Source of the DNA: Novilysobacter selenitireducens
Lineage (GTDB): Bacteria; Pseudomonadota; Gammaproteobacteria; Xanthomonadales; Xanthomonadaceae
Reading direction: 5' to 3'
Assembly: GCF_020026895.1 (NCBI RefSeq)
Contig: NZ_JAINZW010000008.1
Coordinates: 29,155 to 93,154 of the forward strand
Length of the DNA stretch: 64,000 nt
In this document: positions 21,828-30,873 of the stretch, one piece after another
Position numbering within the stretch: the stretch's first letter is position 1
Layout: every line of letters starts with the position of its first letter
Translations under genes and position numbers: made by a program
The notes under the pieces: generated by a model
Databases searched by the model: none
What the model was told of the DNA's origin: nothing
What the model saw: the letters and a program-made list of their open reading frames with translations, nothing else

Positions 21828-22532
21828 ATGATCGTCCACCGCCCGGCCGCCGAACGCGGCCATGTCCGGACCGACTGGCTGGACAGCCACCACACGTTCT
21901 CCTTCGGGCATTACTACGACCCGGCGTGGATGGGCTTCGGCGTGCTGCGCGTGATCAACGAGGACCGGGTGGCGGGCGGTGGCGGATTCGCCCCGCACCG
22001 TCACGCCAACATGGAAATCCTCAGCTACGTGGTCTCCGGCGGACTGGCGCACCGCGACAGCACCGGCGGGGGCGGCGTCATCGGCCCGGGCGAACTGCAG
22101 TGGATGAGCGCCGGCCACGGCGTGGAGCACAGCGAGTTCAACGCCTCCGACCAGCAGCCGGTGCACTTCCTGCAGATCTGGCTGCAACCCGACCGCGTCA
22201 ACGCACCACCGGCGTACGCACAGCGGGCGGCCAGCGACGGCGGCGGCGCGTGGACGCTGATGGCCTCGCCCGACGGGCACGACGACAGCCTGGCGATCCG
22301 GCAGGACGCGCGGGTGTTCGAGGCCCGGCTCGACGAGGGCGAGGCGATCGGACGACCGCTGCAGGCCGGCCGGCGCTACTGGGTGCAGGTCGTGGCTGGC
22401 GACCTGTCGGTCAACGGGCATGCATTGGGGACCGGTGATGCCCTTGGGCTGGTCGACGAGGCGGGCGAGCTTGCGCTGTCGGCCACCGGCGCCGGGCAGG
22501 CGGTGGCGCTGGTGTTCGACCTGCCGGCCTGA
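21828..22532 (+). CDS. Pirin family protein
   Basis: A 234-residue bicupin. The N-terminal cupin carries the pirin metal-binding set (APHRHANMEILSYVVSG, then SAGHGVEHSEFN) with HTFSFGHYYDPAWMGFGVLR. Bacterial pirins of this type include quercetinases and redox-sensitive regulators, and the role here cannot be decided from sequence. It is 15 bp downstream of yceI. The C-terminal cupin lacks the metal ligands, as usual. Confidence 0.93.
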   Translation: MIVHRPAAERGHVRTDWLDSHHTFSFGHYYDPAWMGFGVLRVINEDRVAGGGGFAPHRHANMEILSYVVSGGLAHRDSTGGGGVIGPGELQWMSAGHGVEHSEFNASDQQPVHFLQIWLQPDRVNAPPAYAQRAASDGGGAWTLMASPDGHDDSLAIRQDARVFEARLDEGEAIGRPLQAGRRYWVQVVAGDLSVNGHALGTGDALGLVDEAGELALSATGAGQAVALVFDLPA

Positions 22533-22589
22533 GCCGGCCGCCGCGCAGGGCCGGCTGGTAGACTGCGGCCCCCGCGAGACACGACCGCC

Positions 22590-22787
22590 ATGACCGCCGC
22601 CCACGACCATCCGACTCAGGCCAACGCCGAGCGCCGTTACACCGTCACCCGTGCGGACCTGCCGCTGAGCTGCCCGCTGCCGTCCATGGCGCTGTGGAAC
22701 TCGCACCCGCGGGTGTACCTGCCGATCGAAGCCGAGCGTGAGTGCCAGTGCCCGTACTGCGGCGCGCACTTCGTGCTCGAGGACTGA
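22590..22787 (+). CDS. Small CHCC zinc-finger protein
   Basis: A 65-residue protein with the zf-CHCC pattern: C (SCPLP), H (SHPRVYLPI) and a CPYCG pair near the C terminus, ending HFVLED. The family is related to the zinc-finger subunit NDUFS6 of complex I, and bacterial members are short stand-alone proteins of unknown role. It precedes the glycosyltransferase by about 50 bp. Confidence 0.88.
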   Translation: MTAAHDHPTQANAERRYTVTRADLPLSCPLPSMALWNSHPRVYLPIEAERECQCPYCGAHFVLED

Positions 22788-22839
22788 GCCAGGCCGCGGC
22801 CCGGTGGCGGCCGTGACCCACCCGGGGCCGGGTGAACCG

Positions 22840-23991
22840 ATGCCCCAGCGTCCGGCCGGCATCGCCGGCGTGCGACGCACCGTCGTACAACTGCTGCCCG
22901 CGCTGGAATCCGGCGGAGTCGAGCGCTCGACCCTGGAAATCGCCCAGACGCTGGTCGCAGCCGGCCATCGCGCCATCGTCGTCTCCGCCGGCGGCCGCCT
23001 CGTGCCGCGCCTGCTCGCGATCGGCGCCGAACACGTCACCCTCGATATCGGCCGCAAGTCGCTGCTGACCCTTCGCCACGTCCGCCCGCTGCGCGCGCTG
23101 TTGCAGCGCGAGCGCGTCGACCTGGTGCACGCGCGCTCGCGCCTGCCGGCGTGGATGGGACTACGCGCCATCGCGGGCATGGACGCAGCCGCGCGGCCTC
23201 GCCTGGTCACGACCGTGCACGGGCTCAATTCGCCCTCGCGCTACAGCGCGGTGATGACGCGCGGCGAGCGCGTCATCTGCGTCTCCGGCACCGTGCGCGA
23301 CTACGTGCTGCGGCATTACCCCAAGACCGACCCGGCGCGGTTGCGCGTCATCCCGCGCGGCATCGACCCGGCCGACTTCCCGCGCGCACCGCGACCCGAC
23401 GCCGATGCGCGTGCATGGGCAGCGGCGCTGCACCGGGCGCTGGGCGGCGAGGGGCCGCTGCTGGTGCTGCCCGGCCGCGGCACCCGCCTCAAGGGGCACG
23501 CCGATGCATTGGCGCTGCTGGCCGCCGTCCGCGGCAGCGGCGTGGATGCGCGCCTGTGGCTGCCGGGCGCGCGCGAACGCGGGCGCGAAGCCTACATCGC
23601 CGAGCTTGAGCGCGAAGCCGATGCGCTGGGCGTGGCGGATGCGATCGCGTTCACCGCGCCGACCGACGCGATTGCCCGCGCCTACGCGGCGAGCGACCTC
23701 GTCCTGCAGCTCTCGCGCAAGCCCGAGGCCTTCGGCCGCACCGTCGTGGAAGCGCTGTCGGTGGGCCGGCCCGTGCTCGGCTGGGCGCACGGCGGTGTCG
23801 GCGAACTGCTGGAGCAACTGCAGCCGTCGGGTGCGGTGCCTGCCTTCGACGCCGAGGCGCTGGCAACGACGGCCGTCGCGCTGCTGACCGATCCACCCGC
23901 GCTGCCGTCCTCGATCCCCTACACCCTGCAGTCGATGCAGGACGCTACCCTTGCCGTCTATGCCGAACTCCTCGACCGCCCCCGCGGCTGA
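22840..23991 (+). CDS. GT4 family glycosyltransferase
   Basis: A 383-residue cytoplasmic sugar transferase of the GT-B fold. The N-terminal domain has QLLPALESGGVERSTLEIA. The C-terminal donor domain has RVIPRGID, GRGTRLKGHADAL and the EX7E motif EAFGRTVVEALSVGRPVLG. The downstream O-antigen ligase, acyltransferase and waaA suggest LPS core or O-chain assembly. Start is ATG at 22840; an in-frame GTG at 22813 is possible. Its 3' end overlaps the next gene by 32 nt. Confidence 0.92.
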   Translation: MPQRPAGIAGVRRTVVQLLPALESGGVERSTLEIAQTLVAAGHRAIVVSAGGRLVPRLLAIGAEHVTLDIGRKSLLTLRHVRPLRALLQRERVDLVHARSRLPAWMGLRAIAGMDAAARPRLVTTVHGLNSPSRYSAVMTRGERVICVSGTVRDYVLRHYPKTDPARLRVIPRGIDPADFPRAPRPDADARAWAAALHRALGGEGPLLVLPGRGTRLKGHADALALLAAVRGSGVDARLWLPGARERGREAYIAELEREADALGVADAIAFTAPTDAIARAYAASDLVLQLSRKPEAFGRTVVEALSVGRPVLGWAHGGVGELLEQLQPSGAVPAFDAEALATTAVALLTDPPALPSSIPYTLQSMQDATLAVYAELLDRPRG

Positions 23992-25300
23992 TCTCGCCCC
24001 GTCGGGTCGCTCCGTCGCCACCGGCTGGCGCTGGGCGCCCGCCTGGATCCTGACCCACGTCGCGCTGTGGCCCGCGCCGGGCTACGCCGAAGCGCTGCTG
24101 GTGCTGGGCGCGCTGGTGGCGATCTACCAGCTGGTCGCTTCGCGCTTCCGCGGCGGCGTGCAACTGCTCAGCCACCAGGCCTGGGCCTTGAGCAGCGTGC
24201 TGTTCTTCGCCTACTGGCTGCCGGAGCTGGTATCGGCATTCGATTCGGTCGACGTGGGCCGCGCGCTGCGCGAGGCGGCGGTCGACCTGCGCTACCTGCC
24301 GTTCCTGTGGCTGGCGGCGTCCGCGGTGGCCAACGACCGCGGCCGGCGCACCACCTTCGGGGGCCTGGCCGTGATCATGGCGGTCTGGACCGTGGATGCG
24401 CTGGCGCAGGTCATCATCGGCACCAGTCCGCTGTTCTTCGGCATCGACGCGATCAAGCAACTGATCAGCGGCCACGGCATGTGCACGGCCGAGGAAGTCG
24501 CCAGCGTAGACCGCCTCAGCGGCATCCTGGGCCCGTGCAACCTCAAGCTCGGACTGGTGCTGGCCAGCCTGTCGCCGTTCCTGCTGTTCGCGGCGGGGCG
24601 CCGGTTCGGCACCACCGGCTGGCTGGTGGCCGCCGCGGCCGTCGGCCTGGTGATCCTGCTGGCCGGGTCGCGGGCGTCGTGGATCACCTACGGCCTCGTC
24701 ATCCTGTTTTCGGGCTGGGGCCTGCTCGGCTGGCGCAAGCTGCTGGGTGTCTTCGCCTTTGGTGCAATCGCGCTGGCCGTGTTGACCGCGGCCTCGCCGC
24801 AGGTGCGCGAGCGCATCGTCCGCACCACGCACGTGCTGCAGGCCGACGAGGCCGGCGTCGACATGGCGCTGTCGGGACGGTCCCGCATCTGGGGCGCGGC
24901 CACGTGCATGGTGCGCGAGCACCCGGTGAATGGCGTCGGCGCACGCGGCTTCCGTGAGGCGTTTCCCGCCTGCGATCCCGAGCCCGGCGAAGTGGCCGCG
25001 TGGGGCGATGGGCCGGCGTTGCATGCGCACCAGATCGTGCTGGAGGTGTTGAGCGAAACCGGCGTGTTCGGACTGCTGCTGTGGCTGGCCGGTGCGGCGA
25101 TGGCGTGGCGGGCGTGGCGCTTCGCCGATGCCGCCTCGCGCGAGCACGCGCGCCCGGCGATGCTGGCGCTGGCGGTCACGGTGTTCCCGCTCAACACCCA
25201 CCTGGCGTTCTACTCGACGTTCTGGGGCGGGCTGACGCTGCTGCTGGCGGCGCTCTACGCGGGCAGCCTGCTGGCGCAGCCGACAGCGGCCAGGGACTAG
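23960..25300 (+). CDS. O-antigen ligase/Wzy-like polytopic membrane protein
   Basis: A 446-residue integral membrane protein with about 10-12 hydrophobic segments and a large loop containing LSGRSRIWGAATCMVREHP and HAHQIVLEVLSETGVFG, the layout of the Wzy_C (O-antigen ligase/polymerase) superfamily. LAGSRASWITY, between membrane helices, is another family feature. It would join O-chains to lipid A-core, or polymerise units, on the periplasmic side. ATG at 23960 lies inside the glycosyltransferase 3' end, so the pair is likely translationally coupled. Confidence 0.88.
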   Translation: MPNSSTAPAADLAPSGRSVATGWRWAPAWILTHVALWPAPGYAEALLVLGALVAIYQLVASRFRGGVQLLSHQAWALSSVLFFAYWLPELVSAFDSVDVGRALREAAVDLRYLPFLWLAASAVANDRGRRTTFGGLAVIMAVWTVDALAQVIIGTSPLFFGIDAIKQLISGHGMCTAEEVASVDRLSGILGPCNLKLGLVLASLSPFLLFAAGRRFGTTGWLVAAAAVGLVILLAGSRASWITYGLVILFSGWGLLGWRKLLGVFAFGAIALAVLTAASPQVRERIVRTTHVLQADEAGVDMALSGRSRIWGAATCMVREHPVNGVGARGFREAFPACDPEPGEVAAWGDGPALHAHQIVLEVLSETGVFGLLLWLAGAAMAWRAWRFADAASREHARPAMLALAVTVFPLNTHLAFYSTFWGGLTLLLAALYAGSLLAQPTAARD

Positions 25301-25342
25301 CCGTCGCGCCGAGCCAGCCCCCGGCCTGAAGTCCCGGGTCCC

Positions 25343-26257
25343 CTAGTACGGCTTCGTTTCCCCCTCCGGTCGCCGCTTGAAGCGCCGGTGGATCCACAGG
25401 TACTGGCTGGGGGCTTCCAGCACCATCGCCTCGATCGCGGCGTTGACGCGTGTGCTGTCGGCCAGTGCGTCCTTCGACGGGAAGTCCTCCAGCGGAGCGC
25501 CCAGCCGCAGCACGTAGTCCGCGCCCTCGCGCCGGTGGAAGAACGGCACCACCGCGCAACCGGTCAGCCGCGCGAACTGGTGGGTGGCGGTGATCGTCGC
25601 GGCCGGCACGCCGAAGAACGGCGCGAACACCGTGTCCTTGCCGCGCATGTCCTGGTCGGGTGCGTACCACAGGATGCCGCCCTGCTTGAGGTGGCGCATC
25701 GCCGGGCGCAGCTCGTCGTTGCCGAACATCGCCGCCGCATACCGGGCGCGGCCACGCCGCACGGCCCACTCCATCACCGGGCTGCGGTAGCGGCGGTACA
25801 TGCCGGCCAACGGCAGGTGGTCGCACATAAGTCGCCCGCACATCTCCAGCGTCATGAAGTGGCCCGACACCAGCAGCACACCCCGTCCCTGGGCATGCAG
25901 CGCCTGGATCGGCTCCAGCCCCTCGATGCGGACGGTGCGGCGCATGGGCGCGACGTCGCCCCACCAGGCGCGCGCGAACTCGAACAGGCCGACACCCAGG
26001 TCGCGGAAGCTCGCACGTACGAGGGCCTCGCGTGATCGGGCATCCATGTCCGCGAAGCACAAGGCGAGGTTGGTTTCGGCCGCGTGGCGGCGCTGCGGTA
26101 CGAGGCGGTAGGCGAGCGCGCCCAGCGCACGACCGAGCCCACGCTGCAGCGGCCACGGCAGCCGGCCGGCCAGGACCATCACGCCCACTGCCAGCCACGT
26201 CGGCCAATGGCGGGGCCCTTTCGGCGGCGTGGGAGAAGCGGCAGGCGCGGATGACAT
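25343..26257 (-). CDS. Lipid A biosynthesis acyltransferase (LpxL/HtrB family)
   Basis: A 304-residue inner membrane enzyme that adds a secondary acyl chain to Kdo2-lipid IVA. One N-terminal helix, then the catalytic HX4E motif in SGHFMTLEMCG, followed by YRRYRSPVMEW, GGILWYAPDQDMRGKDTVFAPFFGVPA and QYLWIHRRFKRRPEGE, all typical. ATG at 26257. It is divergent from waaA, which makes its acceptor. LpxL and LpxM paralogues cannot be told apart here. Confidence 0.94.
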   Translation of the reverse strand: MSSAPAASPTPPKGPRHWPTWLAVGVMVLAGRLPWPLQRGLGRALGALAYRLVPQRRHAAETNLALCFADMDARSREALVRASFRDLGVGLFEFARAWWGDVAPMRRTVRIEGLEPIQALHAQGRGVLLVSGHFMTLEMCGRLMCDHLPLAGMYRRYRSPVMEWAVRRGRARYAAAMFGNDELRPAMRHLKQGGILWYAPDQDMRGKDTVFAPFFGVPAATITATHQFARLTGCAVVPFFHRREGADYVLRLGAPLEDFPSKDALADSTRVNAAIEAMVLEAPSQYLWIHRRFKRRPEGETKPY

Positions 26258-26445
26258 GGTGGCAATTCTAGCGAAGCGCTGGTTTCCACCCGGTACGCAG
26301 CCGGGATGGGAACGACTCAGGGGGCAGCCGTGTTGCATGCGCGGTCGGCGCGACACCGGCGAACGGGCGGCTCGGGAGCGCTGGACAGAGGGCATCGTGG
26401 ATGCTGCGTGAGTCCCGCGCCCATGCGCCCGCTATCCTTGCCGCC

Positions 26446-27741
26446 ATGCGGACCGACCCGATCGAGCGCCTGCTGCGCATCGCGTATTCCCTCGCGCTCT
26501 ACCTGCTGGCCCCGGTGACGGTCTACCACCTCATCTGGCGTGGCTTCCGGCTGCCTGCGTACCTGCAACGCTGGTCGGAACGCTACGCGCGGTACCGGTC
26601 GCCGCCTACGCAGCGCACGCTGTGGCTGCACGCGGTGTCCGTGGGCGAGGTCAACGCCGCTGTGCCGGTGGTCAATGCGCTGCGGCGCGGGAGGCCGGAC
26701 CTGCGGTTGCTGGTGACGACGATCACCCCGACCGGCTCGGAGCGCGTGCGCGCGCTCTGGGGCCACGAGATCGACCACGTCTACCTGCCCTATGACATGC
26801 CGGGCGCGGTGGGACGTTTCCTCGCGCACTTCCGGCCCCACGCGGCGCTCATCATGGAAACCGAGTTGTGGCCGAACCTGCTGTTCGGTTGCCGCGACCG
26901 CGGCGTGCCGGTGTTCATCCTCAATGCGCGGCTGTCGGAGCGTTCGCTGCGGGGGTACCGCGTGCTCGCGCCGCTGGTAGGTCGCGCCTTGCGCACCGTG
27001 CGCACGGTGGCGGCGCAGTCGATGGCCGACGCCATGCGCTTCGTGCGGCTCGGGGCCGACCCCGCGCAGGTCGTGGACGTCGGCAACCTGAAGTACGACG
27101 TGCTGGTGCCCGTGGGGCTGGATGCCTTCGTCGAGGAGTTCCGCCGCAGCGCCGGCCATGACCGCCCCGTGTGGATTGCCGCCAGCACCCACGAGGACGA
27201 GGAGGCGGCCGCCATTGCCATCCACCGGCGCGTGCGCGCACGCCATCCCGACGCGCTGATGCTGTGGGCACCGCGCCATCCCGAGCGCTTCCGCAGCGCG
27301 GCCGAGCATGCGCGCGCGGCCGGCTGGCAGGTATCGACGCGCTCGCGTGCGCGCTGGCCCTCGCGTGGCGACGGTGTATTCGTGATCGACACGCTGGGCG
27401 AGCTGATGAGCTTCTTCGCCTGCGCGCAGGTGGCCTTCGTGGGCGGCAGCCTGCAGCCGATCGGTGGGCACAACCTGCTGGAACCGGCCGCGACCGGCTC
27501 AGCCATCGTCACGGGGCCGCACCTGCACAACTTCAGCGAAATCGCCCAGCGCCTGCGCGATGCCGATGCGCTACGGATCTGCGAGGACACCGAGGCCGTT
27601 GCCGAAACGGTGCTGGCCCTGCTGGACGACAGCGAGGCCCGTCATCGCATGTCCGAGTCCGGCCGCGCGCTGGTGGAAACCGGCCGTGGCGCGCTCGCGC
27701 AGACGCTGGCGCTGCTGCAGCCGGTGCTTCCCGCGCGGTGA
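26446..27741 (+). CDS. waaA: 3-deoxy-D-manno-octulosonic acid transferase
   Basis: It adds Kdo to lipid IVA, the start of LPS core. The 431-residue GT30 enzyme has an N-terminal membrane anchor (IAYSLALYLLAPVTVYHLIW), the catalytic region HAVSVGEVNAA, METELWPN, NARLS and the C-terminal FVGGSLQPIGGHNLLEPA. ATG at 26446. It is convergent with tolC, with a two-way terminator between them. Also called kdtA. Confidence 0.97.
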   Translation: MRTDPIERLLRIAYSLALYLLAPVTVYHLIWRGFRLPAYLQRWSERYARYRSPPTQRTLWLHAVSVGEVNAAVPVVNALRRGRPDLRLLVTTITPTGSERVRALWGHEIDHVYLPYDMPGAVGRFLAHFRPHAALIMETELWPNLLFGCRDRGVPVFILNARLSERSLRGYRVLAPLVGRALRTVRTVAAQSMADAMRFVRLGADPAQVVDVGNLKYDVLVPVGLDAFVEEFRRSAGHDRPVWIAASTHEDEEAAAIAIHRRVRARHPDALMLWAPRHPERFRSAAEHARAAGWQVSTRSRARWPSRGDGVFVIDTLGELMSFFACAQVAFVGGSLQPIGGHNLLEPAATGSAIVTGPHLHNFSEIAQRLRDADALRICEDTEAVAETVLALLDDSEARHRMSESGRALVETGRGALAQTLALLQPVLPAR

Positions 27742-27765
27742 ACCGCGCCCTGTCCCTGAAACGAA

Positions 27766-27797
27766 AAACGCTCCCGGCCGTGCGACCGGGAGCGTTT
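27766..27797. terminator. Bidirectional terminator between waaA and tolC
   Basis: Perfect 12-bp stem AAACGCTCCCGG (27766-27777) and CCGGGAGCGTTT (27786-27797), 8-nt loop, with A-rich and T-rich flanks. It serves convergent genes. Confidence 0.9.
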
Positions 27798-27819
27798 CGA
27801 ACCAGGCAGGTTGAAGTGC

Positions 27820-29235
27820 TCAGCGCACCATGTCGGACTGCACCTGGGCCTCCGTGTCGACCGTCAGCAGGCGATTGACCGCCTGTACGTCCTCGATGTC
27901 CAGGGTGCCCGCCGCCTGCTGCAGCAGCAGGAGGTTCTGCAGGTAGTTGTAGCGCGCTTGCGCCAGCGCCTGCTGGGCGGTGAACAGGTTCTGCTGGTTG
28001 GTCAGCACGTCGAGCACGGTGCGGGTGCCCACTTCCAGGCCGACCTGCGAGGCATCCAGCGCGCTGCGTGCCGAGAACAGCGCGAGCCGGCGCGCCTCGA
28101 TCTCGCTGATGCCGGCCACCAGCGCCTGGTAGGCGTTGCGCGTGTTGCGCTCCAGCGCGCGGCGCTGCTGGACGAGTTCATCCTGCGTGACGTCGCGCAG
28201 GGCGATGGCCTGCCGCACGCCCGACTGCGTCGCGCCGCCAGAGAAGATCGGCACGTTCAGCGTCACGCCAATGCTGCGCGACTGGCTGTTGCTCTCGAAG
28301 TTGCGGGTGATGTCCTCGATGTTGTCCGTCGTGGACCCGTCGGTGTTGGTATCACCGTAGTTTCCGCCCAGGTAGATCGTCGGCCAGTGGCCCGACCGCG
28401 CCGTCTGGATGTCGGCCTCGGCCGACTGCAACTGGTAGGCCTTGGCCTGCAGCGCCGGATTGTTGTCGATCGCCATCTGCACCCACTCGTCGACACCTTC
28501 GCTTGCGGGCAACACCGGCTGGAAGTCCTCGGGCAGGCCCTGGAGGTCGCGGACCGGCTGGCCGGTGATCTCCGCCAATGCCTGGTAGGCGTCCTCCACC
28601 TCGTTGCGGCGGAGGATCGTGTTGGCACGCGCGCTGTCGTAGGTGGCCCGGGCCTCGTGCACGTCGGTGATCGGGGCCAGCCCGACCTCGAGTCGCTTGG
28701 AGGCGAAGTCGAACTGCTTCTGCAACGCGGTTTCCGCGGCCTCGGCGGCGGCCAGCGTTTCCAGTGCGACCAGGACCGTGAAGTACGCGGCCGAGGTGCG
28801 GGTGACCAGCGAGTCATTGGCCGACTCGAGCTGGAAGTCACTGGATCGGCTCAGGGCATTGCGGCTCTTCAGGCGCGTGAAGTTGCCCAGGTCGAACACC
28901 ATCTGGTCCAGGCGGACGCCAAACTGGCGCGTGGTCGAATCGTTGCTGCCATCGTCCGGAACCAGCGTGGTGCCGAACGCCTGGATCCCGTCGCTGTCGG
29001 TGCGGTTGCGTGACAGCGAGGCGCTGCCGCCGATCTGCGGCAGCATCGCGGCGCGGGCCTGCACGGAGCCTTCGCGGATGGCGAGGCGGTTGGATTCGGC
29101 GGCCGACAGCTGCGGGTCACCCTGGCGCGCCAGTTCGTAGGTCTGCAGCAGGTCTTCGGCCGACGCGGCGGCGGGCAGCAGGGCGATTGCGAGGGCGAGG
29201 ACGACGGGGCGGCGGAGCAAACTGGGGCGGGTCAT
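27820..29235 (-). CDS. tolC: TolC family outer membrane efflux protein
   Basis: The 471-residue outer membrane channel used by RND pumps and type I secretion. Signal peptide (1-26, ending AAASA), then two OEP repeats with long coiled helices (start EDLLQTYELARQGDPQLSAAE; second half ALQAKAYQLQSAEADIQTARSG), ending near QAVNRLLTVDTEAQVQSDMVR. ATG at 29235 follows GGAAACCGC. It lies downstream of a PIMT-like gene and a TetR gene, with a divergent RND adaptor and pump, which together could form a complete tripartite pump. Confidence 0.95.
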   Translation of the reverse strand: MTRPSLLRRPVVLALAIALLPAAASAEDLLQTYELARQGDPQLSAAESNRLAIREGSVQARAAMLPQIGGSASLSRNRTDSDGIQAFGTTLVPDDGSNDSTTRQFGVRLDQMVFDLGNFTRLKSRNALSRSSDFQLESANDSLVTRTSAAYFTVLVALETLAAAEAAETALQKQFDFASKRLEVGLAPITDVHEARATYDSARANTILRRNEVEDAYQALAEITGQPVRDLQGLPEDFQPVLPASEGVDEWVQMAIDNNPALQAKAYQLQSAEADIQTARSGHWPTIYLGGNYGDTNTDGSTTDNIEDITRNFESNSQSRSIGVTLNVPIFSGGATQSGVRQAIALRDVTQDELVQQRRALERNTRNAYQALVAGISEIEARRLALFSARSALDASQVGLEVGTRTVLDVLTNQQNLFTAQQALAQARYNYLQNLLLLQQAAGTLDIEDVQAVNRLLTVDTEAQVQSDMVR

Positions 29236-29334
29236 GCGGTTTCCTTTTTTGAACAACCGCACCCTCCGGTGCGGCGCTGCGGGGACTCGCGGGGTCGCCA
29301 TGTCCGGCCCGATGGTCGGGTCCGACGCGGCCGG

Positions 29335-30006
29335 TCAGAGCACGAAGCTGGGCCGCGGCGCGGCCCCGACGAGGTAGGGGAGGTCGGTTTCGAACAACGA
29401 TTGGATGCGGCCGGCGTTGACGTCGTTGCGCTCGGCGGGGGCGTGCACGATGGCCGCATCCATCGCCGGCGAGCGGCCATGGACCACGAACATGCGGCCA
29501 CCCGGGCGCAGCCACGTCATGAAGGACTGCGGGATATCGGCGGTCGCGCCGGTAACGCAGATCGCATCGAAGCGGCGCGTCGTGTCCCAGCCGAAGGCAT
29601 CGGCGGTGACCACTTCGACATTGCCGACCTGCTGGCGCTGCAGGCGCGCCCGCGCCGCGTCGGCCAGGTCGGCGTGGATTTCGAGGCTGACCACGTTGCG
29701 CGCCAGGCGGCCCAGGCACGCGGACAGGAAGCCGCTGCCGGTACCGATCTCGAGCACGTCCTCGGTCGGCTCCAGTGCCAGCGACTGCAGCGTGCGGCCC
29801 TCCACGACGGGCTTCATCATCGACTCGCCATGCCCCAAGGGCAGCGCCAGGTCGGCGTAGGCCAGGCTGCGGTGCTGGTCCTGCACGAAGGCTTCGCGCG
29901 GCAGGTTGGACAGCGTCTCGAGCACGCGCATGTCCAGCACGTCCCAGGGACGCACCTGCTGTTCCACCATCAGTTCTCGGGCCTTGGCGTAGTCCATCGT
30001 CGTCAT
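29335..30006 (-). CDS. Protein-L-isoaspartate O-methyltransferase-like protein
   Basis: A 223-residue class I methyltransferase fold with the SAM motif LEIGTGSGFLSACLG, then VVSLEIHADLADAAR and DAICVTGATADIPQSF, as in PIMT. However, the canonical active-site segment (GxGQTIS) is replaced by LPLGHGESMMKP, so repair activity on isoaspartate is doubtful. This PIMT variant is commonly found just upstream of tolC in proteobacteria, as here (99 bp). ATG at 30006; MDYAKA at 29997 is an alternative. Confidence 0.82.
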   Translation of the reverse strand: MTTMDYAKARELMVEQQVRPWDVLDMRVLETLSNLPREAFVQDQHRSLAYADLALPLGHGESMMKPVVEGRTLQSLALEPTEDVLEIGTGSGFLSACLGRLARNVVSLEIHADLADAARARLQRQQVGNVEVVTADAFGWDTTRRFDAICVTGATADIPQSFMTWLRPGGRMFVVHGRSPAMDAAIVHAPAERNDVNAGRIQSLFETDLPYLVGAAPRPSFVL

Positions 30007-30134
30007 TTCAAGCTCTCACGGGCAAGCCGCGCATTGTACCGGCGGCCATGGCGGCCGGCGCGCACAGGATCGCCGTGGGTAGCGGGCCCGACTGAGTGCC
30101 GGAAGTCACCGGGTCGGACGGCATCACACGGGCC

Positions 30135-30797
30135 TCAGCGTCGGCGCGAAGTGCCATATCCACGAAGGAACAGATCCACCGAAGCCTCCAGATGTGACTC
30201 CAGATCGTGCTGGCACAGTGCGTTGCAGCCGAACACCAGCTGCGCGTGCGGCTCGCCCTTGAGCAGGGTGAAGAACTGCGCGGAGGCGCGCGCCACGTCT
30301 GGGATCTCGAGCTCGCCGGCGGCGATGCGCCGGCGCAGCAGCGCCGCGAACTCGTCCTGCACCCGCTGCGGACCGGCCTCCCAGAACATCCGCGGCAGTG
30401 GCGATTCCGACAGCTGGGGCGAGCACAGCACGCGGTGGCCGGCCACGGCTTCCGGATTGCTGATCATGGCGTAGAACGCGCGTGCGATCGCCAGCAGCCG
30501 CTCGCGCAGCGGCATGCCCGGCTCTTCGGTCTGGAACAGTGAGGACGGCAACTGCTGCTCGCAGTAGGCGCGCACGGCGGCGACGAACAGGCTGTCCTTG
30601 TCGCCGAAGTGGCTGTAGACGGTGAGCTTGGAGACGCCGGCTTCGGAGGCGATCTGGTCCATGCTGGCGCCCTCGAACCCGTGCTGGGTGAACATGCGCT
30701 TGGCGGCGTCCAGGATGGCGGCCCGCTTGGCCAGATCCTTGGGGCGTCCGGGGCCGGCGGATTTGGTGCCGCCTTCGCGTTTCATCGATACAGGCAT
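30135..30797 (-). CDS. TetR/AcrR family repressor
   Basis: A 220-residue regulator. The N-terminal helix-turn-helix (RAAILDAAKRMFTQHGFEGA, then SMDQIASEAGVSKLTVYSHF) is typical, and the all-helical C-terminal domain is of the AefR-like type. It is divergent from the RND adaptor gene, with 76 bp between starts. That is the standard layout for a local repressor of an efflux operon that also controls itself. Inducer unknown. Confidence 0.92.
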   Translation of the reverse strand: MPVSMKREGGTKSAGPGRPKDLAKRAAILDAAKRMFTQHGFEGASMDQIASEAGVSKLTVYSHFGDKDSLFVAAVRAYCEQQLPSSLFQTEEPGMPLRERLLAIARAFYAMISNPEAVAGHRVLCSPQLSESPLPRMFWEAGPQRVQDEFAALLRRRIAAGELEIPDVARASAQFFTLLKGEPHAQLVFGCNALCQHDLESHLEASVDLFLRGYGTSRRR

Positions 30798-30803
30798 GGC
30801 TGA

Positions 30804-30827
30804 ATACTAGACTAATCGGTTTGATAT
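30804..30827. promoter_or_regulatory. Candidate TetR operator between repressor and efflux genes
   Basis: An imperfect 24-bp dyad with outer arms ATACTAGAC and GTTTGATAT (6 of 9 positions symmetric). It lies in an AT-rich patch unusual for this genome and only 7 bp from the repressor start, where a repressor could block both promoters. Confidence 0.5.
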
Positions 30828-30873
30828 TTATACAGTACCGGACGGTCCATTAATTGCCGCTGAGGCTGCCCCC

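Noticed and set aside
22738..22839. Longer start for the GT4 glycosyltransferase, overlapping the zinc-finger gene
   Set aside because: The extension is Arg/Gly/Pro-rich and overlaps a confident gene; ATG at 22840 (or GTG at 22813) gives a normal N terminus.
20508..23228. 906-codon minus-strand open frame across reductase, yceI, pirin and zinc-finger genes
   Set aside because: It spans four well-identified genes on the other strand, so it cannot be coding.
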